Part shown: positions 49,219 to 56,710 of the stretch, one piece after another
How the letters are laid out: each line of letters begins with the position of its first letter
Position numbering within the stretch: position 1 is the first letter of the stretch
From: Planctomycetota bacterium
GTDB lineage: Bacteria; Planctomycetota; Phycisphaerae; Phycisphaerales; SM1A02
Assembly (NCBI GenBank): GCA_003671025.1
Contig: QWPW01000022.1
Coordinates: forward strand, 1 to 56,710
Length of the DNA: 56,710 nt
Reading direction: 5' to 3'
Made by a program: the position numbers and the translations under genes
Notes under the pieces: generated by a model
The model's input: the letters and a program-made list of their open reading frames with translations, nothing else
What the model was told of the DNA's origin: nothing
Database searches by the model: none

Positions 49219-51939
49219 ATGCTTCTCACGCCCTCACTCGCTCCGATCACTCTCTCCGCGGTCTCGCGCAGTCGCGCGACGCGATCACTAGTTGCGGCTC
49301 GGTACGCTGTTGCGCTGATGTTGGCAGGGCTCTCCGCGACGTTCGCTTGCGCCGTCGATACGGTCGTCTGCTGGGGATACAACGCCTACGGCCAGGGCAA
49401 CGTCCCCGCGAACCTAGGGATTGTGTCGTCCGTCGCTGCGGGTGACCGCCACACGGTTGCGCTTCGAAGTAATGGCACCCTCGCGTGCTGGGGAGACAAT
49501 TCGCTCGGTCAATGCACGGTGCCCGCTGGGATGGGGGTGGTCACTGCTGTTGACGCCGGCCCCGATTTCACCGTCGCGCTGCGATCGGACGGGCTGGTTT
49601 CGTGCTGGGGAGACAACGAAGCGGGTCAGTGCTACGCGCCAGGCCTGTCAAACGTCATCGCTATCGCTGTAGGATGGAGGAGTTCGATCGCGTTGCGCTC
49701 AAACGGAACCGTTTACCGCTGGGGTCAACTTTATTTTAGCTCACTCGATGTGCCCCTCGATCTCGGTTTTGTAACCAAGATTGGAGCGGGTAGCTCGTTC
49801 TTCATGGCCATTGACTCCACTCAGACCGTCCGTTGTTGGGGCTTCAACTCTTACGGGCAGCTAAACGTCCCGCCTGGACTAGCTCCATCCCAAGCGGTCG
49901 CGGGGGGAGATGCCCATTCTGTAGCGCTCGGAACCGACGGCGCTGTTCGCTGCTGGGGAGGGAACGACAATGGCCAGTGCAACGTTCCTGCTGGTCTGGG
50001 TGGTGTGACGGCGATTGCCGCTGCCGGGTTAAACACCATTGCGTTGGAAGTGGGTGGCCAGGTCGTCTGCTGGGGATGGAACGAACTTGGCCAGACCGAT
50101 GTCCCTGCTGGTCTCGCGGCACGGGTGATTGCCGCCTCAAGCTTCTCGGCGGTTGCCTTAGGCACCGCCGATGGCGATGAGTGTCACAACGCGCTCGACG
50201 CAAGCATCGGTGCAAACTCTGTCAATGTAGAGTCAATGACACCTTCTCTCTTTTCACCAGGTAGTACGGACTGCGCGGCATTGGGATGGAACGCGACACA
50301 GAAGGATGCATGGTTCGTCTATGACGCGCCCACGGTCGGCTTTCTCTCGCTTGATTTCTGTGCGTCCACCTACGACACGTCGGTTGTTCTCTACATCGGC
50401 TCCTGCGGAGGGCTCATCCCGATTGCGTGTGATGACGATAGTTGCCCACAGGCGGGATACCGCTCGCGGATCAGCAGCCAAATGGTCGCACCTGGCGAGG
50501 TCTACATTCGCATTGGCGGCTACCTCGGCGCGGCGGCTACTGCCAGTTTCAACCTTTCATTTGCGCAGGGTGACGAGTGCGCCACCGCGACTCCTGCAGT
50601 CGCGGGCACCAACATCGCGAACACAGGGTTCCTAACTTCTTCAGCCAATCAACCAGCGGATGAAGAATGCACCTACCTCGATTGGGGCAATTCGAGGGAC
50701 GCTTGGTTTGTCTTCGACGCGCCCATCGGCGGATTTCTCACGACGAGCTTCTGCAACTCGAACTACGACACTTCAGTTGTGTTCTATCAGGGCGCGTGCG
50801 GTTCACTCAATCGGATTGCCTGCGATGACGACTCGTGCGGAGAGAGTATGCACTACGCGTCGTCGCTCTCAGTGATGGTCGAAGAGGGTCCGGTCTACAT
50901 TCGAATTGGCGGGTACTTGGGTGCGAGCGGGCTCGCTGAATTCGAACTCGATTTCGAGCCGAATCTCCAAGGTGACCATTGCGTGGACGCGATCGTGCTG
51001 AGCCCTGGCATGCAATCGGTGAACACCGCACTGATGACGCCGTCGCCGAACGCTCCCGCGGATCAGGAGTGTCTCGAGCTCAACTGGAACAATTCGAAAG
51101 ATGCATGGTTTGAATATCACAACGCAAGCCCAGCCTACTTGTCGCTCGATTTCTGCGATTCAAACTATGACACCTCGGTCGTGCTCTATTCGGGATCATC
51201 ATGTGCTGACCTGACCCGAATCGGCTGCGGTGACGATGAGTGCGGCGCCGCTTCTAACTATCGCACGCACATCGTGGATCAGTACATCGATGGGCCTATC
51301 ACTTATATTCGCATCGGTGGCTATGAGGGTGCGACGGGCACCGCGAACTTCACCTGGTCGGTCAAAAATCCTGGCGACGAGTGCTCCACCGCACGACCTG
51401 TCCTGCCAGGCGTGAACAGCGTGTTCGTGCAGAATTTCACGGCATCGAACGATCCAATTGGGACTGCCGACTGCACCACTCTTGGATGGAACTTCGGACA
51501 GAAGGACGTGTGGTACGTCTACACCGCGCCGAGCGCGGGCTTCATCTCCGCTGACTTCTGCGATTCGGACTACGACACCTCCGTCGTGCTCTATCAAGGT
51601 GTGTGCGGCGCACTCACCACAATCGGCTGCGGCGATGATGAATGTTCGCCGAAGGGGCCGGGCTTTCAATCGAGGATCATCAATCAAGCGGTCGCCGCGG
51701 GACCTGTGTACATCCGCATCGGCGGTTGGCACGGCGCGGTTGGTGAAGCAGAATTCACGGTGTTCTTCGGCGCACCGTGCCTAGGAGATCTCGACAACAA
51801 CGGCGTCGTGGGCGCGCCCGATCTCGCGAGACTGCTCTCTGGCTGGGGCGGCTCAGGTTCGGCAGATCTTGACGGCAACGGCGACGTTGGCGCGCCGGAT
51901 CTAGCAATCATGCTCTCTGCTTGGGGACCGTGTTCCTGA
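49219..51939 (+). CDS. Large secreted RCC1-repeat protein with four beta-sandwich repeats and dockerin-like C-terminus
   Basis: The ATG at 49219 has AAGGAA upstream; the 906-residue product has a long signal peptide ending near FACAVDT. Seven RCC1-like repeats follow (CWGYNAYGQGNVP, CWGDNSLGQCTVP and so on), enough for a seven-bladed propeller. Then come four repeats of about 134 residues beginning GDEC (or GDHC), each with KDAWFVYDAP, DTSVVLYxGSC, DDDSC and YIRIGGYLGA, resembling pre-peptidase or lectin-like beta sandwiches; each has paired cysteines. The end is GDLDNNGVVGAPDLARLLSG plus a second EF-like repeat. It is probably an extracellular adhesin; ligand unknown. Confidence 0.75.
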   Translation: MLLTPSLAPITLSAVSRSRATRSLVAARYAVALMLAGLSATFACAVDTVVCWGYNAYGQGNVPANLGIVSSVAAGDRHTVALRSNGTLACWGDNSLGQCTVPAGMGVVTAVDAGPDFTVALRSDGLVSCWGDNEAGQCYAPGLSNVIAIAVGWRSSIALRSNGTVYRWGQLYFSSLDVPLDLGFVTKIGAGSSFFMAIDSTQTVRCWGFNSYGQLNVPPGLAPSQAVAGGDAHSVALGTDGAVRCWGGNDNGQCNVPAGLGGVTAIAAAGLNTIALEVGGQVVCWGWNELGQTDVPAGLAARVIAASSFSAVALGTADGDECHNALDASIGANSVNVESMTPSLFSPGSTDCAALGWNATQKDAWFVYDAPTVGFLSLDFCASTYDTSVVLYIGSCGGLIPIACDDDSCPQAGYRSRISSQMVAPGEVYIRIGGYLGAAATASFNLSFAQGDECATATPAVAGTNIANTGFLTSSANQPADEECTYLDWGNSRDAWFVFDAPIGGFLTTSFCNSNYDTSVVFYQGACGSLNRIACDDDSCGESMHYASSLSVMVEEGPVYIRIGGYLGASGLAEFELDFEPNLQGDHCVDAIVLSPGMQSVNTALMTPSPNAPADQECLELNWNNSKDAWFEYHNASPAYLSLDFCDSNYDTSVVLYSGSSCADLTRIGCGDDECGAASNYRTHIVDQYIDGPITYIRIGGYEGATGTANFTWSVKNPGDECSTARPVLPGVNSVFVQNFTASNDPIGTADCTTLGWNFGQKDVWYVYTAPSAGFISADFCDSDYDTSVVLYQGVCGALTTIGCGDDECSPKGPGFQSRIINQAVAAGPVYIRIGGWHGAVGEAEFTVFFGAPCLGDLDNNGVVGAPDLARLLSGWGGSGSADLDGNGDVGAPDLAIMLSAWGPCS

Positions 51940-51952
51940 TGAAGTCGGGTTC

Positions 51953-54904
51953 TCACCGCAACGTCATCGCGTCGACCAACGCGTCGAGTTCTGCAAGCGT
52001 GAAACGTACGCTCAGGATTGACGGTTGCTCGCCCGCGTTCCATGTGCCGTAGGTGGTCGCAACGAGCGTGCCGTCGGCGAGCGTCTCGAGCCCGGGGTAC
52101 GCGCAATCCCACTCCGACAGATTGTCTTTGAGGCGGACCACGTATGAAGTCCGCGCGTCGTTTCGCGCAGTCGTCGCAACAGGCTCGGAGCGCGCGATCT
52201 CGTCCCACGTTCCCACCCACGCGACCCAGTCGCCATTCCATTCATGCCCTCTGAGCATGCAGCGGAAGGACACGACCAGCCGCCCGTCATTCGCATAGGT
52301 GGCGATGTGTCGATCACCGGTCAGGCAACTCGGTAGCTCGCGCGGCGCGGACCATGTCGCGGCTTTGTCATCGCTGAACATGACGTGCGCGTTCTTGACT
52401 CGCCGGTTCTCGCGCAGAAGCAGCGCGAGCGTCTTCCCGTCAGGCGAGGCGACGACGCCCGGCTCGCACAGATGGATGTCCGAGCCGCGCCAAATCGCGC
52501 GAGGCGCGGACCATGTTGCGCCTCGATTCGCACTATCGGTTTGGTAGAGCGTGAACCTTCCAGTGGCCTTACCGTCGCGCGCGATGAATCGCCCGTCGTC
52601 GTGGAAAAACGCCGCGAACTTCCCATCGCCCAAATCAGCAAGCCCTCCCATTGCAACGATTCCACCGAAGTCGCCGATGGCTTCGAGTTCGCTCCACGTC
52701 GCGCCGCTGTCTTGCGAACGCGCGGCGCGGATGGGATAGAGCCCGGAGAAAAGAATGAGCGACTCGCCGCGCTCAGTACGTCCCACGCGAAAGATCGTCG
52801 GTGTCTCCAAACTCGTCGCCCACGATGCGGGCACGCTCAGGCGGGGGGACCACGTCTTGCCGCCATCGTCGCTGCGCTTGAGGATGATTGAACCGCGACC
52901 GTGTCCCATGGGATACGCGGCGAGAATGGTCTTGCCATCATCAAGCAGCACCGTTGACACATGACCGAGGTACACGCCCAGTTCTTTGTCCACCACAGTC
53001 TGCCGCGCGGAGTCTTGGTCAAGGTCGAGATGGATTGCCTGGCGCAGCGTGATCGAACGCACGTTGACCACCGCTTCGCCAGTTTTCGTCAACGCTCGCA
53101 ACACAACGCGATGATTGCCTGCAGAGAGCGTCAGCCTGCCGAGTTCAATCGAGTGGTACTCCTGCCAACCACCTGTTGCGGGAACTTTGAAGTCGACTGT
53201 CGCGGATCCCTCGTCGATGTCGAGGCGAACCTCCGAACCCGCCGCCGCATCGGCGCACGCGATGTTGGCAGTCACGATGTACGTACCACTCTCGCTAGGC
53301 TTAATGCCGATGGGCCACGCAGCGGTCGCAGCCGTGTCCATCCAGTAGCCGAGGTTGTAGCGCACATCTTCAATGGCACCAATTTGTTCGATGCGTAGCG
53401 ACGGTCCCACAAGCGTGGCGTCATGCGGCGTGAGTTGAATCGCGCCGTTGCCATCGGTGAACACTTCCAACGGCATCGCTTCGATCGGCCCATCGAAATC
53501 GAGTCGAACCACTGTGCATGCGACATGGATCATACGCGTTGGGACACGCACTTCGAGAGTGGAATCTTCGCTCTCGCCGCGGGAAAACGTGAGTTCTCCT
53601 TCGCCACCGAGCATCCGCGCCGCTTTGACTTTTCCGCGGATGGGGACGAGTAGTCGACCATCGTGCGGCCAGTCAAACACCATGAGGTAGAGCGCATCTG
53701 CCTTGCGCGTCGCGCGCCCCCACGCGAGTCTTGCGAAGGGGCTCGCTGTTGTTCCGTAGATCGCCTCGCCGTTCACACGCATCCACGCACCGACATCTCG
53801 CAGCACTTCTTGTGCGCGCTGCGGAACATGACCGCTCGCATCGGGCCCGACGTTGAGCAATAGATTTCCGCCCTTGGACACGACGTCGCAAAGAAGACGA
53901 ATCACCGTCGCGCTGTCCTTCCAATTCGCATCGTGCGCGCTGAAACCGTAACTCTCATTCAGCGTGTGGTTGACTTCCCAATCCATCCCAGGGAGACCAG
54001 TGGGCGGAACATATTTCTCGGGAGTTCCGTAGTCGCCGTTGCGATTCTCAAGCCCAAGATAAAGGCGATTGTTCACCACGATTGCCGGTTGCTTGATCCG
54101 TAAGTCGGACATCAGATTCGCCGCGCCCCACGCAGCACCTTGATGCGTCGCGTCGGAGTAGTCGAACCAAATCGTGCTCAGCGGACCGTAGTTTTCGAGG
54201 AGTTCGTTGACGTGCGCGCGAACGTAGGCGACGTAGTTGTCGTGTTGGCGCGGACGCGCGTCTGGGGGATAGGCGGGCAGCGCCATCTCGTACGCATCGG
54301 GATGTTGCCAGTCGAGCAGCGAGTAGTAGAAGCCCGCGCGCAGTCCGTGCTCACGCATCGCATCGGCGAACTCGCGCGCGACATCGCGTCCCGAAGGCGA
54401 GATGTTGGTCGCGCCCGTCACGTGATTCTCAAGCGAGTACGGCTGCTTCGAATTGAAGAGCGTGAAGCCATCGTGATGCTTCGCCGTCATCACCGCATAA
54501 CCCATGCCCGCATCCTTCGCGAGCGCAGCCCACTCCTGAGCGAAACCCGCAACAGGAAGGAAGAGCGGTTTCATTTGTCGCGCGTATTCAGCACACGAAA
54601 CAGCAGCCCAATGCTGAATCCACTCCGCGTAATGCTGCTCGTACACCTTGCCATTCCACTTGCCACCCGCCGGCGAGTACAGCCCAAAGTGAATGAACAT
54701 TCCAAAGCGCGCATCACGCCACCACGCCATGCGCGCATCACGGCTCGCAACCCAACGCGCGAGTTCATCGGATTCGGGATTCGCTGCGACTGCGGTTTGC
54801 TGCGGCGCATCGCCATCAACGCCCAACCGCGGGACGAACTCATCCGCCGTCGCCGAAGAAACCACTAGCAACATGACGACTGCCGATGAGAGCGAAGTGT
54901 GCAT
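51953..54904 (-). CDS. Secreted GH29 alpha-L-fucosidase fused to a carbohydrate-binding module and a sialidase-like domain
   Basis: The 983-residue protein has a signal peptide to about residue 20. A GH29 catalytic domain (~50-470) shows WWRDARFGMFIHFGLYS, AKHHDGFTLF, WFDYSD with the likely nucleophile Asp248, and GNLLLNVGPDASG. A beta-sandwich of CBM6/35 type follows (~510-640: GTYIVTANIAC, LTLSAGNHRVVLRA). The C-terminal part (~650-970) has Asp-box motifs SDDGGKTWSP, SQDSGATWSE, SANRGATWSA and SDDKAATWSA of a six-bladed sialidase propeller. It would remove fucose and perhaps sialic-acid-type ends from glycans outside the cell. Start ATG at 54904 lies 7 nt after TACTGT. Confidence 0.85.
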   Translation of the reverse strand: MHTSLSSAVVMLLVVSSATADEFVPRLGVDGDAPQQTAVAANPESDELARWVASRDARMAWWRDARFGMFIHFGLYSPAGGKWNGKVYEQHYAEWIQHWAAVSCAEYARQMKPLFLPVAGFAQEWAALAKDAGMGYAVMTAKHHDGFTLFNSKQPYSLENHVTGATNISPSGRDVAREFADAMREHGLRAGFYYSLLDWQHPDAYEMALPAYPPDARPRQHDNYVAYVRAHVNELLENYGPLSTIWFDYSDATHQGAAWGAANLMSDLRIKQPAIVVNNRLYLGLENRNGDYGTPEKYVPPTGLPGMDWEVNHTLNESYGFSAHDANWKDSATVIRLLCDVVSKGGNLLLNVGPDASGHVPQRAQEVLRDVGAWMRVNGEAIYGTTASPFARLAWGRATRKADALYLMVFDWPHDGRLLVPIRGKVKAARMLGGEGELTFSRGESEDSTLEVRVPTRMIHVACTVVRLDFDGPIEAMPLEVFTDGNGAIQLTPHDATLVGPSLRIEQIGAIEDVRYNLGYWMDTAATAAWPIGIKPSESGTYIVTANIACADAAAGSEVRLDIDEGSATVDFKVPATGGWQEYHSIELGRLTLSAGNHRVVLRALTKTGEAVVNVRSITLRQAIHLDLDQDSARQTVVDKELGVYLGHVSTVLLDDGKTILAAYPMGHGRGSIILKRSDDGGKTWSPRLSVPASWATSLETPTIFRVGRTERGESLILFSGLYPIRAARSQDSGATWSELEAIGDFGGIVAMGGLADLGDGKFAAFFHDDGRFIARDGKATGRFTLYQTDSANRGATWSAPRAIWRGSDIHLCEPGVVASPDGKTLALLLRENRRVKNAHVMFSDDKAATWSAPRELPSCLTGDRHIATYANDGRLVVSFRCMLRGHEWNGDWVAWVGTWDEIARSEPVATTARNDARTSYVVRLKDNLSEWDCAYPGLETLADGTLVATTYGTWNAGEQPSILSVRFTLAELDALVDAMTLR

Positions 54905-54911
54905 TCTGAAG

Positions 54912-54917
54912 ACAGTA
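54912..54917 (-). promoter_or_regulatory. -10 hexamer TACTGT of the fucosidase gene
   Basis: TACTGT (minus strand) ends 7 nt before the ATG at 54904; no Shine-Dalgarno lies between. Confidence 0.5.
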
Positions 54918-54960
54918 CAGCGAAGTGCGCGGTGGCGAACCCGTGATGCTGTCGCGATGA

Positions 54961-55110
54961 GATCGACGCATCAATTCAGCGCGCCGCGGTCGCTATTGGG
55001 AGCTCTACACCAATCAGTTCGCCGCGGATAAAGCCCGCGAGCTGCTGCACCTCAAAGATGAAGCGAAGCAAGAAACGATTACGTCACTTATCGGTGAAGA
55101 TGATGATTAA
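54961..55110 (+). pseudogene. C-terminal remnant of an ABC exporter
   Basis: A 49-codon frame follows an in-frame TGA and ends at TAA 55108-55110. It reads ...RRGRYWELYTNQFAADKARE..., which looks like the conserved end of fused ABC exporters (RGxYxELYTNQF). There is no start codon and no membrane or nucleotide-binding part upstream, so this is debris of a deleted or displaced gene. The family call is by motif only. Confidence 0.5.
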
Positions 55111-55142
55111 CACATGGCCTGGGCACCGGCCGCGCGCAGCAC

Positions 55143-55283
55143 ATGACCGAAGCCTTGGAATATCATGTTCAAGGACGAGCTATCGAGTGGGATCGGCATC
55201 GCGTCGCGGTGGCGAGTGTCGACGAGCGTGCTGCGGAGCGCACCTTGATCTTCGATCATGTCCAGTCTGAAGCCAAGAAATAG
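55143..55283 (+). CDS. Short hypothetical ORF in a gene-poor gap
   Basis: A 46-residue frame from ATG (start MTEALEYHVQGRAIEWDRH) shows no domain and no clear ribosome-binding site. It lies between the ABC-exporter remnant and the propeller lipoprotein. It may be a remnant or a small gene; the call is weak. Confidence 0.25.
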   Translation: MTEALEYHVQGRAIEWDRHRVAVASVDERAAERTLIFDHVQSEAKK

Positions 55284-55339
55284 TGGGCACGCGCCTAAGC
55301 CCTCTCGCACCTTCTCGCGGCGGGACATTAGGATTCCCT

Positions 55340-56389
55340 ATGAGCGCTAATAAACTCACCCTGTTCATGATGTTTCTCGGCGGGTGTCTATTCGGCTGCG
55401 CCCAGCAGCTCGCCTCTGCGCAATCCCCGCCGCCAACGACGAAGAGTCCGTCAACGACCGCGGCGAAGACGCCGCTCAGTCCCTTCATTCGACGCATCTT
55501 TGAAGACCGCAGCGGCCGTCTCTGGTTTGGGACCAACGGCGACGGCGTCGGTTGCTACAACGGCAAAATAGTGGAGTTCTTCCGCGAAAAGGAAGGATTC
55601 CCCGGCGAAGCGGTGCGTGCCATCGTTCAGGACAAGCATGACGCCATGTGGTTCGGTACGGACCGCGGATTGATCAAGTATGACGGCGCCCAGTTCACCA
55701 CGTACACAACCGAAAACGGTCTCGCGCACAACGACATCTGGAGCATCATCATCGACCGCGATGGACTGCTTTGGATCGGCACGTTCGGCGGCGTGAGTCG
55801 GTTCGATGGGAAGACGTTCACCGCGTTCCCTCTGCCCGCGGTTGAACCGAATCTGGATGTCGGCGTCACGAGCCAGCGCATGGTGACGTGCATCATGCAA
55901 GACAAGGGGGGGCGCATGTGGTTCGGCACCCCCGGCGGAGCGTTCGTGTGCGACGGCAAGTCATCCACAAACATCTCGGAAGCGGACGGCCTCTGCGATA
56001 ATTCGGTGAACGACATATTGGAAGACCGTCAGGGACGGATCTGGTTTGCGACCCATCACAACGGTATCTGTTATCGCGTCGGAGATAAGTTCACACAAAT
56101 CACCGCGAAGGACGGCGTGAACGGCACGGAAGCCTGGGATCTGTACGAAGATCCCGCCGGCAACATCTGGTTCCCGATCGAGAACTCGGGCGTGTACCGC
56201 TACAACGGCAAGACCTTCACAAACTTCGCGGAAGCCCAGGGCCTGACTACCAACGCGATTCAGTGCACGTACCAGGATCGAACGGGACGATTCTGGCTCG
56301 GGGGTTGGCAAGGGCTATTCCGATTCGACGGCGACACCATCATCAGCGTTGACAAGGACGGGCCATGGGAAGTCACGAAGCCGCGCTGA
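55340..56389 (+). CDS. Stand-alone two-component-regulator propeller (Reg_prop) lipoprotein
   Basis: The 349-residue protein has a hydrophobic N-terminus with FGC as a possible lipobox, a Pro/Ser/Thr-rich linker and a propeller of repeats such as DRSGRLWFGTNGDGVGCYNG, DKHDAMWFGTDRGLIKYDG, DRDGLLWIGTFGGVSRFDG, DRQGRIWFATHHNGICYR and DRTGRFWLGGWQGLFRFDG. These propellers usually form the sensor part of hybrid histidine kinases; here no kinase or DNA-binding part follows. Codon choice seems less rich in GCG/CGC than neighbouring genes, by eye only. TAGGAT before the ATG could be either a ribosome-binding site or a -10. Confidence 0.8.
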   Translation: MSANKLTLFMMFLGGCLFGCAQQLASAQSPPPTTKSPSTTAAKTPLSPFIRRIFEDRSGRLWFGTNGDGVGCYNGKIVEFFREKEGFPGEAVRAIVQDKHDAMWFGTDRGLIKYDGAQFTTYTTENGLAHNDIWSIIIDRDGLLWIGTFGGVSRFDGKTFTAFPLPAVEPNLDVGVTSQRMVTCIMQDKGGRMWFGTPGGAFVCDGKSSTNISEADGLCDNSVNDILEDRQGRIWFATHHNGICYRVGDKFTQITAKDGVNGTEAWDLYEDPAGNIWFPIENSGVYRYNGKTFTNFAEAQGLTTNAIQCTYQDRTGRFWLGGWQGLFRFDGDTIISVDKDGPWEVTKPR

Positions 56390-56496
56390 CATGCCCGCCT
56401 CAACCCGTTTCAGCTTCCGGTACGGCTTTCCGTGGCTGCACCCACGAGGACACACTCGATGGCAAGGCAGCGATTAAGCACGGAGCAGATCATTCA

Positions 56497-56533
56497 AAAC
56501 CCGCGCGGGTGAGCCGCAGGCGAACACGCTGTT
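56497..56533. repeat. Direct repeat copy 1 (37 bp identical)
   Basis: The 37-bp sequence starts AAACCCGCGCGGGTGAGCC and recurs exactly at 56664-56700. Similarity continues for about 9 more bases (GCGCGGTCC versus CGGCGGTCC). The copies are 167 bp apart and flank a long hairpin. Confidence 0.9.
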
Positions 56534-56543
56534 GCGCGGTCCA

Positions 56544-56626
56544 CCGCCAAACTCAGCCCGATTCAAAAAACACAGAAACACGGGGCAAAGCCTCACGTTT
56601 CTGTGTTTCTAAAATCGGGCTGGCGG
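56544..56626. repeat. Long imperfect hairpin (83 nt)
   Basis: Three stem blocks line up: CCGCC/GGCGG, AGCCCGATT/AATCGGGCT and AAACACAGAAAC/GTTTCTGTGTTT, around a G/C loop that pairs partly. It could be a terminator for the Reg_prop gene, a MITE-like element or an attC-type recombination site. Box sequences expected for attC (RYYYAAC / GTTRRRY) are not clear. Confidence 0.7.
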
Positions 56627-56663
56627 GATTTATCATCCGAGGAAGCGCAGCGACCGAGGATCC

Positions 56664-56700
56664 AAACCCGCGCGGGTGAGCCGCAGGCGAACACGCTGTT
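56664..56700. repeat. Direct repeat copy 2 (37 bp identical)
   Basis: The second copy of the repeat at 56497, ending 10 bp before the window edge. It is possible that more copies lie beyond. Confidence 0.9.
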
Positions 56701-56710
56701 CGGCGGTCCG

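Noticed and set aside
56497-56710. Confident integron attC site
   Set aside because: A long hairpin and repeats are seen, but the GTTRRRY/RYYYAAC boxes are not clear and there is no integrase in the window.
1-56710. CRISPR array, phage or transposon
   Set aside because: No regular repeat-spacer array, cas gene, integrase, transposase or phage structural gene was found. The tandem repeats present are short, without spacers.

Overview
The window reads as a GC-rich bacterial chromosome segment from the Planctomycetota, most likely class Phycisphaerae. The lineage call is an inference from several traits. Two secreted proteins end in dockerin-like tails built on D-x-N-x-D-x-D ... DLAxLLxxW(G). 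Other pointers are a membrane protein with a CPHCG...CSECG zinc ribbon, a DksA-type protein with a very long Ala/Lys/Pro tail, and the mix of rhamnose, fucosidase and sialidase functions. There is one tRNA (Val, CAC). No rRNA, CRISPR array, integrase or transposase was seen. Long antisense ORFs mirror many genes, as expected at this GC content, and were left out.

Layout. 1-3.7 kb: tRNA-Val, an MscS-type channel and a lipoprotein. 3.75-12.6 kb: six co-directional genes for an unusual tricarboxylate module: an ATP-citrate-lyase-like pair (ATP-grasp subunit, and a CoA-ligase-alpha/citryl-CoA-lyase fusion), an HD-domain protein, a homoaconitase-like hydratase, an NADP-type beta-decarboxylating dehydrogenase and an MmgE/PrpD dehydratase. 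12.7-17.2 kb: SGNH esterase, methyltransferase, TatA, MltA and a zinc-ribbon membrane protein. 17.2-21.1 kb: an ABC transporter and two sulfotransferase-like genes. 21.1-28.2 kb: housekeeping (proC, accA, DksA-like, lspA, truB, rmuC) and a YciI-like lipoprotein. 28.2-30.2 kb: carbonic anhydrase coupled to an APC permease. 30.3-35.6 kb: a complete L-rhamnose catabolic operon (isomerase, kinase, aldolase/lactaldehyde-dehydrogenase fusion, mutarotase). 35.6-41.4 kb: secreted sialidase-like protein, M48 protease with LemA, and RF3. 41.6-46.9 kb: GH13 glucanase, then a phosphomannose-isomerase-like cupin, a TIM-barrel isomerase and a Gfo/Idh oxidoreductase. 47-55 kb: a COG2509 flavoprotein, a large RCC1/adhesin-like secreted protein, and a GH29 fucosidase-sialidase fusion. 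55-56.7 kb: gene debris, a stand-alone propeller lipoprotein, and a long hairpin between two direct repeats.

How the genes fit together. The rhamnose operon, the fucosidase/sialidase fusion, the BNR protein, the esterase and GH13 point to a heterotroph degrading complex, possibly algal or mucin-like, glycans. The 3.75-12.6 kb module could convert a citrate-type acid into an acyl-CoA plus an oxoacid and link it to a 2-oxoacid by isomerisation and NADP-linked (de)carboxylation. Its real substrate cannot be read from sequence.

A recurring regulatory pattern stands out. At least twelve genes that begin a transcription unit have a TAnnnT hexamer ending 6-8 nt before the start codon and no visible Shine-Dalgarno. 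This implies leaderless transcription and was used to choose several starts (GTG at 41582, and ATG at 30209, 30257 and 26144).
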